DNA of 60,443 nt from Verrucomicrobiota bacterium (GTDB taxonomy: Bacteria; Chlamydiota; Chlamydiia; Chlamydiales; Rhabdochlamydiaceae): contig JAFEGK010000002.1 in the NCBI GenBank assembly GCA_018239985.1, positions 146,085-206,527 of the forward strand, given 5' to 3'. Below the pieces are notes generated by a model. It had not been told where the DNA came from. It was given only the letters and a program-made list of their open reading frames with translations, and ran no database searches. The position numbers and the translations under genes were made by a program. Below are positions 35,781-43,089 of this stretch, piece after piece (position 1 is the stretch's first letter; the number at the start of each line of letters is the position of its first letter).

Positions 35781-36736
35781 GATTGAGGGCTCAATGATTC
35801 ATAGTATTTCTCTAAGACCCAATTTTGGTTAAAAACAGTATCAAGATATTTCTCGCCAAAATCGGGCGAGATTGCGACTACTACACTCCCTGGGGGGATT
35901 TCTTCTTTGAGTTGTTTCACAGCATGTATTACAGACCCGGTCGAACCACCCAGCAATAGTCCATAATGGTCTAAGAGATAATGACACATCGAAATCCCAT
36001 CCTTTTCATCAACAAAAACTATCTTGTCAATAAGGGATTCATTCGCAATCGGCGGTTTTCGACTTGTTCCTATTCCTGGAACAAACCTTTTTTTCGGCAG
36101 CCCCCCAAATGTCACTGATCCAATCGCATCGACGCCAATGATTTTTGTGTTTGGATGATGCTCTCGAAAGTAACGGGCGCACCCCATTAAAGTTCCGGTA
36201 GTTCCAGCCCCAATAACAAGGTAATCAATTCGGTCAAATTCGGAATCGATTTCAGGAGCAGTTTTCATATAATGGGCGTTTGGATTCGCTTCATTTGCAT
36301 ATTGGTTAACCCAGATGAAATTAGGATTACTTTTTAGTCTATTTTCAATTTCTCTGATCCTTGTTCCTAGGAAGCCGCCGTTTTCATCCGGAGTTGTCAC
36401 CCGTATCAATTTTGCTCCATAGGCCTCCATTAATTTTTGACTTTTTTCAGTGATATTGGGATCAATGACACACCAAAAGGGAATTCCTTGCTCTTTGCAG
36501 AGAATACTTAAGGCCACTCCTAGATTTCCAGAAGATGATTCAATGAACTCCGTGTGAGGAGAAAATTCTTTTGAGGCTTTGGCTGCCCGGATCATTTCCT
36601 TTGCGGTTGTAAATTTAATTGAGCCGGCAATATTCAAGCCCTCAATCTTCAAGAATACATCCACTTCTGGAATCATATCCTTGAGTTCAAAAAACAGGGG
36701 CTCTGAGGTTAAGTCTGAGACTTTGTTGACTATCAT
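35777..36736 (-). CDS. sbnA: SbnA-like synthase for the diaminopropionate precursor
   Basis: A 319-aa fold-type II PLP enzyme of the cysteine-synthase family. SbnA condenses O-phospho-L-serine with L-glutamate to give N-(1-amino-1-carboxyl-2-ethyl)-glutamate, the SbnB substrate. PLP lysine is Lys41 (NIAGSIKFTTA). Other SbnA-like blocks are IESSSGNLGVAL, VIDPNITEKS, WVNQYANEANPNAHY, GGSTGSVIHA and the C-terminal YLDTVFNQNWV. These resemble staphyloferrin B SbnA more than CysK. ATGA overlaps join it to the genes on both sides. The paired sbnB is about 30 kb away at the other edge of the island, on the other strand. Confidence 0.88.
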   Translation of the reverse strand: MIVNKVSDLTSEPLFFELKDMIPEVDVFLKIEGLNIAGSIKFTTAKEMIRAAKASKEFSPHTEFIESSSGNLGVALSILCKEQGIPFWCVIDPNITEKSQKLMEAYGAKLIRVTTPDENGGFLGTRIREIENRLKSNPNFIWVNQYANEANPNAHYMKTAPEIDSEFDRIDYLVIGAGTTGTLMGCARYFREHHPNTKIIGVDAIGSVTFGGLPKKRFVPGIGTSRKPPIANESLIDKIVFVDEKDGISMCHYLLDHYGLLLGGSTGSVIHAVKQLKEEIPPGSVVVAISPDFGEKYLDTVFNQNWVLEKYYESLSPQS

Positions 36737-37734
36737 ATAATGATTCTATGTGTAATGAGGTTGTCAGGAAACTTAGCTTTAAAAAAGGTAGAATTGGCCT
36801 CTAAAATTTTTCCTCCGAATGCAAATTTAATCACAGAATTTGGATCATCTGGAGGAAGGATAATCCCATCATTATCAGTTTTTTCCATTTCATTCTCAAG
36901 TTCATAAGAATCAAGTTCAGGAATTAAACGAAATGGGGCATTGATTTTTGATTTTTTCAGAAGTTCCAGGAAAAAAAGATGAGAAAAAATCATGCAATCT
37001 TTAGATGCTCGGATTCCTAGAAGGTTCTTGATAGAGAGGTTGATTGGAATCTCATACCATTTTTTTTGAAATCTAATTTTTATCCCATCGGAGAAACGAT
37101 TTCGATCGATCTCTTTAAGAATTGAGTATCTGTCGAGAAAACTGAAAAAAGAAGAACAAGGGAATTCACCTTGAGAAAAATCCACTTTTTTTCGTGAAGT
37201 TGGAGATGAGGAAACTGGAAAAATCGCTGCGGCTATTGAGGCCTCTTGCCACCCTTTTTCAGACATGATTAGGTTTCTAATTGCGTGATAGCGATGATGC
37301 CCATCAGCAAGACATAGAGGTATTTTTGCAAGACTTACATTCCATTCCTCTGGGAGTTTAAACAGTCTCAGTGGTTGTCCATTTTTTGTTTGAGCAATTC
37401 TGAGGCATTCCCATTCACTTATCAATGAAGGTGAAAAATTCCAAATGTCATCTAACTCTGCAATTAGGACTATTGGGTTTTTTTGGATAAGATCATTTAC
37501 TAGTTCCCTTTTGATTCTTTCAAGTTTTTCTGGGAAAACTTTTTCATGACAATAAATTTGACCGTCTAGGATATTTCTCGCGCAAATAGAACCTACTATT
37601 CCGTAAATCGGCTTCTCAGAAAAGGCGATCTCAATGAGATAAAACGAAGATATATCTCCAGAAGATAGATCCTCGTTTATTCGAATGGGGCTCAAATTTT
37701 GCCAGGGACTAGAAGTAAGATTCAAGACCGCCAT
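36733..37734 (-). CDS. DUF1015/ParB-fold protein, possible serine kinase (SbnI/SerK-like role)
   Basis: A protein of about 333 aa whose clearest motif is LADGHHRYHAIRNLI, the DGHHR block of DUF1015 proteins. Similar DGHHR-type motifs occur in the ParB-like serine kinases SerK and SbnI, which make O-phospho-L-serine. It sits directly upstream of sbnA with a 4-base overlap, so supplying phosphoserine to SbnA is an attractive inference; catalysis is not shown. The frame is open to 37806, giving 357 aa and a 98-base overlap with the amidinotransferase gene. The ATG at 37734 with AGAAG upstream is chosen; an ATG at 37746 is also possible. Confidence 0.65.
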   Translation of the reverse strand: MAVLNLTSSPWQNLSPIRINEDLSSGDISSFYLIEIAFSEKPIYGIVGSICARNILDGQIYCHEKVFPEKLERIKRELVNDLIQKNPIVLIAELDDIWNFSPSLISEWECLRIAQTKNGQPLRLFKLPEEWNVSLAKIPLCLADGHHRYHAIRNLIMSEKGWQEASIAAAIFPVSSSPTSRKKVDFSQGEFPCSSFFSFLDRYSILKEIDRNRFSDGIKIRFQKKWYEIPINLSIKNLLGIRASKDCMIFSHLFFLELLKKSKINAPFRLIPELDSYELENEMEKTDNDGIILPPDDPNSVIKFAFGGKILEANSTFFKAKFPDNLITHRIII

Positions 37735-38806
37735 TTCTTCTAACATCACATGTTGCACAGTGGAATCCCCCACCAAAAGAATAGAAATGACGAAATGGAA
37801 GTGCAATCACTTCAAATCCGGCTTTCTCAAGAGCTCTTATCGTCGGTAGCTCTTGTTTTTCGCAAACCACATGATCGGGATCTATCATGAATACATTCAT
37901 GCTGATCCATGAGCTGGTCATATAGAGAGGATGATCGTTTGGCAGTGTGGAGGGGGGGGCTATGATTATCTCCCAATTTTTAAACATTTCAGGGATCTTT
38001 TTAACTCTTTCTGGATTGATCAACAATTTTCCAGGGGCCAATGGCATGAAAGATCCATCAATGTGCATCGGGTGGCTGTCATCAAATTCCAGACGGTGGA
38101 TCTTATATTCTGAACCGATATGTTGCTCTAGCCATTTTATTCCCATCTCATTGGTAACATTACTTTGCTGCGCAAAGATATCTCTACCACATCGGATAAA
38201 ATCTGCGGCGTCGAAAGTAGGTTCAAACTCATTGATTGCATAAAGGGGGACTTTGCCTAATGAGGTTTCTGTATAACTTTCCTCGTAAAACTCATCCAAA
38301 AGTTCTGGTCTTGGTGCGGCAGACCATTTACCCCCCTGTTTGAAATAATCTTTGAGGATTGGTCTGTAGGCGTTAATCTCATAGTGACGGCTACGCCATG
38401 CTAATGGAGATTCGAAGATTTCATCCCCAATCACAAGCAGTAGATCTCTGGGCATCGCCTGATACATTCCACTTCGTGCACTCCAAGCTGGAGTTGAGTA
38501 GGGCTTGTTATTTTGAATAGGATCCGGTCTTCTTACAACGATTCCCATTTTTTCAAGGATAGAAACAAATCCATTCAGTTCTTCGGATGCTTTTTCGATG
38601 AGCTCAATAGGAAAGGACTTTCCAGCCTCTTTTAAATAAAAACCCGATTGATTTGAGGGTGCTGATGCTCTTACTGAAAGATCGTATTCGGGAACAGTTG
38701 CTCCTTCAACAACTCCTACTATTACCTCTTCTAGAGGGTCCCACTCATTATATGAGCAAATCACACTTTTCCTGTCTGTTAATAGGTTAGTTTCTGTAGT
38801 TATCAT
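37709..38806 (-). CDS. Glycine amidinotransferase-family enzyme (AGAT-like)
   Basis: A 365-aa L-arginine:amine amidinotransferase relative. Visible features are FEPTFDAADFIRCGRDIF (catalytic Asp region), HIDGSFMPLAPGKLLINP (catalytic His) and GGGFHCATCDVRR with nucleophile Cys350. Length and motif order match human AGAT and the bacterial toxin and antibiotic homologues. It should move an amidino group from arginine to an amine acceptor, making a guanidino group. The acceptor is unknown; glycine, diaminopropionate or a terminal amine of the product are options. The ATG has GGGAGA about 9 bases upstream, one base from the preceding MbtH-fusion stop. The agmatine-deiminase homologue at 18383-19588 may act on its product. 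Confidence 0.9.
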   Translation of the reverse strand: MITTETNLLTDRKSVICSYNEWDPLEEVIVGVVEGATVPEYDLSVRASAPSNQSGFYLKEAGKSFPIELIEKASEELNGFVSILEKMGIVVRRPDPIQNNKPYSTPAWSARSGMYQAMPRDLLLVIGDEIFESPLAWRSRHYEINAYRPILKDYFKQGGKWSAAPRPELLDEFYEESYTETSLGKVPLYAINEFEPTFDAADFIRCGRDIFAQQSNVTNEMGIKWLEQHIGSEYKIHRLEFDDSHPMHIDGSFMPLAPGKLLINPERVKKIPEMFKNWEIIIAPPSTLPNDHPLYMTSSWISMNVFMIDPDHVVCEKQELPTIRALEKAGFEVIALPFRHFYSFGGGFHCATCDVRRNGGLESYF

Positions 38807-39385
38807 TTAATTATTCTCCCTTTTTTTAAATCGTCCAAATCCTTTCATTGAGCTAAGGTCTATATTCGCGCTGCAACATAACGGAACAAAATCTAACTCT
38901 AACATCCCTTCAATTAAACATGATCCTGGTGGGTGCGCATTAATGGAATCCTTTTTTGGAAAATCTATTCTCAGGCAGGTCTCTCCCTTTGTCCCCGTAA
39001 AAACAAGATGGATTGAACCAATTTCAAGAGCTCTATTAAACTCTTGAGGAGTCGTTTGTGATGGATGAACATGAAAAGGACGATCGCCCCCCAAAAGGAA
39101 ATCAACAGTAGAACTTTTCGGGGGAGATTCTGCTGGTTGTGTCTGAATTTCTTTAATTAATTTTTCCAACTCATTCTTTCTTGATTCCATTCGGCTGCGC
39201 AGACTCAAAGGCCTCATGTCTGTCCAGACTTTGCTAATGTGTTCTAGACAGGCCTCTTTGGATCCTTCAAACCCCTCCCTCTTCCATCCTGCAGGGATAT
39301 TTTTAAAAGACGGCCAAATTGAATATTGCTCTTCGTCGTTGATTACAACGAGATGATCGATCTGATTATTTATCTCAATTGCCAA
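38807..39385 (-). CDS. MbtH-like protein fused to a novel C-terminal domain
   Basis: A 192-aa protein. Residues about 8-65 are a textbook MbtH domain (VVINDEEQYSIWPSF, GWKREGF, KVWTDMRPLSLR), the small partner that binds and stabilises NRPS adenylation domains. MbtH proteins normally end near 60-75 aa. Here a charged linker (66-90) leads to about 100 further residues (TVDFLLGGDRPFHVHPSQ ... VFTGTKGETCLRID ... LELDFVPLCCSANIDL) that I do not recognise. The start is TTG with GAGG upstream, overlapping the preceding secreted-protein gene by 11 bases. The extra domain may bind a substrate or another assembly-line protein. Confidence 0.85.
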   Translation of the reverse strand: MAIEINNQIDHLVVINDEEQYSIWPSFKNIPAGWKREGFEGSKEACLEHISKVWTDMRPLSLRSRMESRKNELEKLIKEIQTQPAESPPKSSTVDFLLGGDRPFHVHPSQTTPQEFNRALEIGSIHLVFTGTKGETCLRIDFPKKDSINAHPPGSCLIEGMLELDFVPLCCSANIDLSSMKGFGRFKKRENN

Positions 39386-40865
39386 AAGAAACCTCGCTTA
39401 GATTTGCCATTTTGGGGACAGCTATTAGATGAAGAAGGGTGAAAAATTTCTGAAAAATCGTGTTAGGGTCAGATTGAGCAATATCGTATATTCCATCACG
39501 AAATAGGATTTCATCAATCGGTGTCAGAGAAAGGTCAGGAAAAATCGAAGAATCGACACACATAATCCGATTATGAGGGAAATGGTAGAGTTGAATCCAA
39601 GGTGTGCCCTGTCTTGTTAAATCAATAGCAACTGGATATTGTCGGTAGTTTTCAGGTATTTGAGACGAATTGAGGATGAGGAGGGTATATTCACCATCCA
39701 AGCCGAGTGCCTCAGTAGATAATTCGCTAAATCCTTCTCCGCGCTTAATTAAATGAAATACTTTTGTAGATTCAATCGAATCTGTAATACCAAATTCTTT
39801 CGATATTTTCTCGATAGTATCTTGATTATATTCAGGATTGGAAGTGTAAACCTCCACTTCATCGATATCTGACATCCGAATCACCCGATCCATTTTCATA
39901 GAAATAGGGAAGCTGTTCTCAACCTCACGTAAATAAATATTATTTTTGTATGAATAAGTTTTAAGACCTGAGGTGCTTTCTAGAATCTTGGGCCGATCAA
40001 CTTCAATAGGTATTGCTCGGCTCTCAAGCTCATCAATTTGGGATGTCTCTACAAGCCCGCGAACAGCAACGCTAATCCGTTTTCCTTTCCCGGATCCAGG
40101 AGTCTTAGATGCTGAATAATCAATCGGAGGAATTGGTGAGTGGGGTGAAAGGGTTGCTGCTCCTGGATATTCGGGAGGTTGATTGGGCCCTAAGTAAATC
40201 GCAGGTTCTGTATAGACATTGCAGCAAAGCTCATTGTTTGAAAAGAACATAATAAAACTGTCTTCCGACTCAGCATCTTCAAGAATTGTGCCGGAAAAGG
40301 TTTTCTCTGCCATTTCCCAGTTGATGAGTGTCAAGTCCTGATAAATCGTATATCTTGGGATAGGATGGGGATGGTGTTTTAAATAATTATATTGAACAGG
40401 ACATTGATCCTGGTGAAATTTATTCGCATCGTAGTTGATAATAAGGCTCATTTCTTGAGATAAGGCTGTAATATTGATCCCTAAGGCTAGTTCAGCAAGC
40501 CTCTTTACCTCCTTAGCATGTCCTATAAAGGTTTCTGAGCCAAGCTGATCTAGGTATAGGGGCTTCCCATCCAGATCATACGAAATTGGATCTGGATCAG
40601 TAGTAGCTACAGGAGTAATTTCATTGACTGGACAATCTAATTCCGCTTCGGTTATTCGATGAAGCATTCGCTGACTGACATCTTTAGAAAAAAATCTTGT
40701 TAATTTGGCTTTTTCAGGACTCATATAAAAGAACATTCGTGTTTGGCCAAATCGAGCTGTGTAAATATTCTCATTTCCTTCTCTTCCAGGAAGTGGGTCT
40801 GCCCAGCTGGTAGAAGAAAGCAGTTGGAGCATAAGGCTTAAGCAGATGAATTTTTTAGATGGCAT
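39375..40865 (-). CDS. Secreted protein of the unrecognised island family (member 2)
   Basis: A 496-aa protein with a clear signal peptide (MPSKKFICLSLMLQLLSS, cleavage after SWA). It is a paralogue of the 16987-18381 protein: LPGR...RFGQTRMFFYMSPEKAK, DLTLINWEMAEKTFSGTI, SPIPPIDYS, SGKGKRISVAVRGLV, RGEGF, TPWIQLYHFP and LSLTPIDEILFR all have counterparts. The frame extends upstream to 40931, but the ATG at 40865 begins the signal peptide, has AAGGTT upstream and overlaps the preceding gene by 11 bases. No catalytic motif is recognised. Mature cysteines are few, so it is not a classic Cys-rich envelope protein. Confidence 0.8.
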   Translation of the reverse strand: MPSKKFICLSLMLQLLSSTSWADPLPGREGNENIYTARFGQTRMFFYMSPEKAKLTRFFSKDVSQRMLHRITEAELDCPVNEITPVATTDPDPISYDLDGKPLYLDQLGSETFIGHAKEVKRLAELALGINITALSQEMSLIINYDANKFHQDQCPVQYNYLKHHPHPIPRYTIYQDLTLINWEMAEKTFSGTILEDAESEDSFIMFFSNNELCCNVYTEPAIYLGPNQPPEYPGAATLSPHSPIPPIDYSASKTPGSGKGKRISVAVRGLVETSQIDELESRAIPIEVDRPKILESTSGLKTYSYKNNIYLREVENSFPISMKMDRVIRMSDIDEVEVYTSNPEYNQDTIEKISKEFGITDSIESTKVFHLIKRGEGFSELSTEALGLDGEYTLLILNSSQIPENYRQYPVAIDLTRQGTPWIQLYHFPHNRIMCVDSSIFPDLSLTPIDEILFRDGIYDIAQSDPNTIFQKFFTLLHLIAVPKMANLSEVSFGN

Positions 40866-42135
40866 GATTAACCTTTTTGTAAACAATGAAGAGGGTTTCT
40901 GTGTGAATTCTGTCTTTGAGAGGGGGTGCATCCATCATCTTTTTTCTGAAAATAAACTCTTCACATGAAGTCAGAGATAGATGATCTAAATGCTTCCCAT
41001 CGACAACAAGGGCATCTTTTGGGGTTAGCTGGATTAAACGGATCAATGGAAATCCTTCAAATTCTTCATGATTCGAGATCACAAAATCGTTATAATCCTG
41101 GGGCAAAGCAGAAAAATTAATCACAGCAATCTCTACAGAATCAGTTGGCAGATCGAGGATTGATGCTAGGGGATGAAATCCCTTATCTCTCTTAATGACA
41201 CTAAAGACCCCTAGACAATCTCCAGTAATTTTTAGACAGCTTCTAATTTTTTCGAGATCGGCGCTAATTTCAGATTGATCAAATTCCATTACAGTCAAAT
41301 TGTCTTGGATCCAAAGTCTCGATGCTTTATGTGAATCAAAGGAAAAAGAGCCAAGAATATCTGAATATTTCCTTATTCCCTGAGTGTACAAAGCCTTTCT
41401 ATCTGCAAAATTCGAATCTTGAAAAGAGGATTGATCTGGCTGGAAAAACACATTTGAAACTGCAATTGCCTTTCCTTTCCAACTTCCGACGCTCTGCTTT
41501 CCTTCTTCATCGATTGGAGAAAATAGTGAGATATTAGATAGCTCGGGTTCTTTCTTTTTATCAATCTTATCCGCCACTGTCAAAGCGAGTAATTCACCAG
41601 GGCGGATGTAAACCAAGAATCTCTCATCTGATTTAGGGTGCTGGATCATCAGCCCTGAAATTGTCTTTTTTGCCATCTGCCAGTCGCACAAAAGAAAACT
41701 TCTGAGAAGATATCCTTCCTCGAGAGAATCTTTCGCGATTAGATCTAAAATATCGGTCTCTTTGAGGAGATGTCCGCTATGGTCATGATTGACTAGGCAA
41801 TGTAATCTTGGGATCCGTAAGCTATTTGACCAGTGAAATAGGCTTTGAAAAGGAAAGACTAAATCATTCCCAGGATGGCCGATCTCGTCCATTTCACCTA
41901 TAGGAAACGCAACAGGATTGAGCATTTTAGAATCGAGGTTTTTTTCCAATTGGAAAGAAAAAAAGTAATTTTTGTTAAGAGTGTTGACGATCTCGATTTG
42001 TAGTTCAGCAAAATCCGAAGGTCTGCGGTAGAGGAGTTCAAAGGATTCCAATGTTCTATTTTGAGTTTGATCTGAATGTGCAAAACTAGAATACAAAACA
42101 CTAGAAATGAGAGCTATAGCGCAAGATTTGATCAT
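40855..42135 (-). CDS. Secreted protein of the unrecognised island family (member 3)
   Basis: A 426-aa protein, the most diverged of the three paralogues. The signal peptide is residues 1-20 (MIKSCAIALISSVLYSS). Retained blocks include LLCDWQMAKKTISGLMIQ, GSWKGKAIAVSN, VIKRDKGFHPL, AVINFSALPQDYND and HLSLTSCEEFIFR; the N-terminal LPGR block is lost. The ATG at 42135 is chosen over an in-frame ATG at 42177 because it begins the signal sequence and has AGGT about 9 bases upstream. It is the first long gene of the minus-strand operon, so two of the three paralogues are made before the enzymes. Function unknown. Confidence 0.75.
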   Translation of the reverse strand: MIKSCAIALISSVLYSSFAHSDQTQNRTLESFELLYRRPSDFAELQIEIVNTLNKNYFFSFQLEKNLDSKMLNPVAFPIGEMDEIGHPGNDLVFPFQSLFHWSNSLRIPRLHCLVNHDHSGHLLKETDILDLIAKDSLEEGYLLRSFLLCDWQMAKKTISGLMIQHPKSDERFLVYIRPGELLALTVADKIDKKKEPELSNISLFSPIDEEGKQSVGSWKGKAIAVSNVFFQPDQSSFQDSNFADRKALYTQGIRKYSDILGSFSFDSHKASRLWIQDNLTVMEFDQSEISADLEKIRSCLKITGDCLGVFSVIKRDKGFHPLASILDLPTDSVEIAVINFSALPQDYNDFVISNHEEFEGFPLIRLIQLTPKDALVVDGKHLDHLSLTSCEEFIFRKKMMDAPPLKDRIHTETLFIVYKKVNHAI

Positions 42136-42166
42136 GAAAATTTTACCTTGAGTAATTGAAAAAAAA

Positions 42167-42280
42167 TCATTTAACAAAATCTATAAATTTTTTACAAGAA
42201 ATTTTGCCCTTTTTACTAATCCATTTTTCATCAGACCAGAATCTCTTGTAATTTTCTTCCTCTTCATCAGAAGTCATCAT
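42167..42280 (-). CDS. Possible 37-aa leader peptide or small protein
   Basis: A short minus-strand frame starting with two Met codons, then an acidic run (TSDEEEENYKRFW) and a lysine-rich tail (KKGKISCKKFIDFVK). AGGAA lies about 8 bases upstream of the first ATG. The stop is 31 bases before the start of the first secreted-protein gene of the operon. A translated leader controlling the operon, or a small functional protein, would both fit; chance cannot be excluded at this length. Confidence 0.4.
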   Translation of the reverse strand: MMTSDEEEENYKRFWSDEKWISKKGKISCKKFIDFVK

Positions 42281-42321
42281 TTAAAATTCCTGAATTTAGC
42301 AAAATCCTCACTCTGTATAAG

Positions 42322-42355
42322 CAGAAATCCCTTGGCAAAAAATGGAATTTCCATA
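42322..42355 (+). repeat. Right copy of the 34-bp direct repeat bounding the island
   Basis: Identical over all 34 bases to 3351-3384, including the internal palindrome ATGGAATTTCCAT. It ends 15 bases before the first base of tRNA-Arg and lies 41 bases upstream of the minus-strand leader frame. It therefore also overlaps the promoter regions of both divergent units. Confidence 0.9.
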
Positions 42356-42366
42356 GATGATAGTAT
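42332..42366 (+). promoter_or_regulatory. Candidate promoter of tRNA-Arg, partly inside the direct repeat
   Basis: TTGGCA at 42332-42337 resembles a -35 box. A -10-like TAGATG at 42354-42359 (16-base spacing) or TAGTAT at 42361-42366 (longer spacing) follows, a few bases from the tRNA. The -35 box and most of the spacer belong to the 34-bp repeat, so integration would have preserved this promoter. Confidence 0.35.
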
Positions 42367-42370
42367 CTTT

Positions 42371-42444
42371 GCACCGGTAGCTCAGCTGGATAGAGCACAT
42401 GGCTACGAACCATGAGGTCAGAGGTTCGAATCCTCTCCGGTGCA
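42371..42444 (+). tRNA. tRNA-Arg (anticodon ACG)
   Basis: A complete 74-base cloverleaf. Acceptor GCACCGG pairs with CCGGTGC, followed by discriminator A. The D-arm is GCTCAGCTGGATAGAGC, the anticodon loop CTACGAA has anticodon ACG, and the T-arm is GAGGTTCGAATCCTC. CCA is not encoded. A34 would be edited to inosine. It lies immediately outside the right direct repeat of the island and 9 bases upstream of the next gene, so the two may be cotranscribed. Confidence 0.97.
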
Positions 42445-42453
42445 AATTTTTTT

Positions 42454-43089
42454 ATGATCTTAGAGATTTTTTGTTCAGGCCCTGCTTTCACCAATTCTGT
42501 GCTACTTGGCTGTACTCGGTCTAAAAAGGCTGCCATCATTGATGCTCCCCTTGGCAGTGGTGATATCCTGATCGAGAGGGTAGAAGCTTTTGGCTTAGAT
42601 CTCGAGATGCTCCTTTTAACTCATTCCCATTGGGACCATTTTGCCGATATGTCCTATCTCAAAAAGAAAATGAGAGCTCCGCTTTATGTCCATGAGCTAG
42701 ACGCTCCGAATCTGAAAAAGCCGGGAGCAGATCATCTGCCACTTCTAGTCCCCATTCAAGCTGTTGAGCCTACTGGATTCTTAACCGATGGACAGATCAT
42801 TATGCTTGGAGAACTGAGAATAGAAGTGATCCACACTCCTGGGCATTCCCCCGGGTCAGTCTGTTTCTATTTACCAGAAAAGCATACGTTGATTTCGGGA
42901 GATACTCTTTTCCAAGGATCGATGGGAAATGTCAACTTCCCCACTTCCAATCCAGATAAAATGTGGGAATCTTTAGCGCTGCTTTCAAAGCTTCCCGCCA
43001 GTACCCGTGTTATCCCTGGTCATGGGGATGAGACCACTATCGGAGCGGAGAGCTGGATCTCTAATGCTAAAGAATATTTTGGCGAATAA
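42454..43089 (+). CDS. Metallo-beta-lactamase-fold hydrolase (glyoxalase II-like)
   Basis: A 211-aa protein with the zinc-binding motif HSHWDH (residues 56-62), HTPGHSPGS, SGDTLF and VIPGHGDET, as in small glyoxalase II/YcbL-type hydrolases that cleave thioesters such as S-lactoylglutathione. The frame is open upstream into the tRNA, but the ATG at 42454, just past the tRNA 3' end, gives the normal family N-terminus. No Shine-Dalgarno is visible. The gene meets the convergent gene at 43090 without a gap. Substrate unproven. Confidence 0.88.
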   Translation: MILEIFCSGPAFTNSVLLGCTRSKKAAIIDAPLGSGDILIERVEAFGLDLEMLLLTHSHWDHFADMSYLKKKMRAPLYVHELDAPNLKKPGADHLPLLVPIQAVEPTGFLTDGQIIMLGELRIEVIHTPGHSPGSVCFYLPEKHTLISGDTLFQGSMGNVNFPTSNPDKMWESLALLSKLPASTRVIPGHGDETTIGAESWISNAKEYFGE

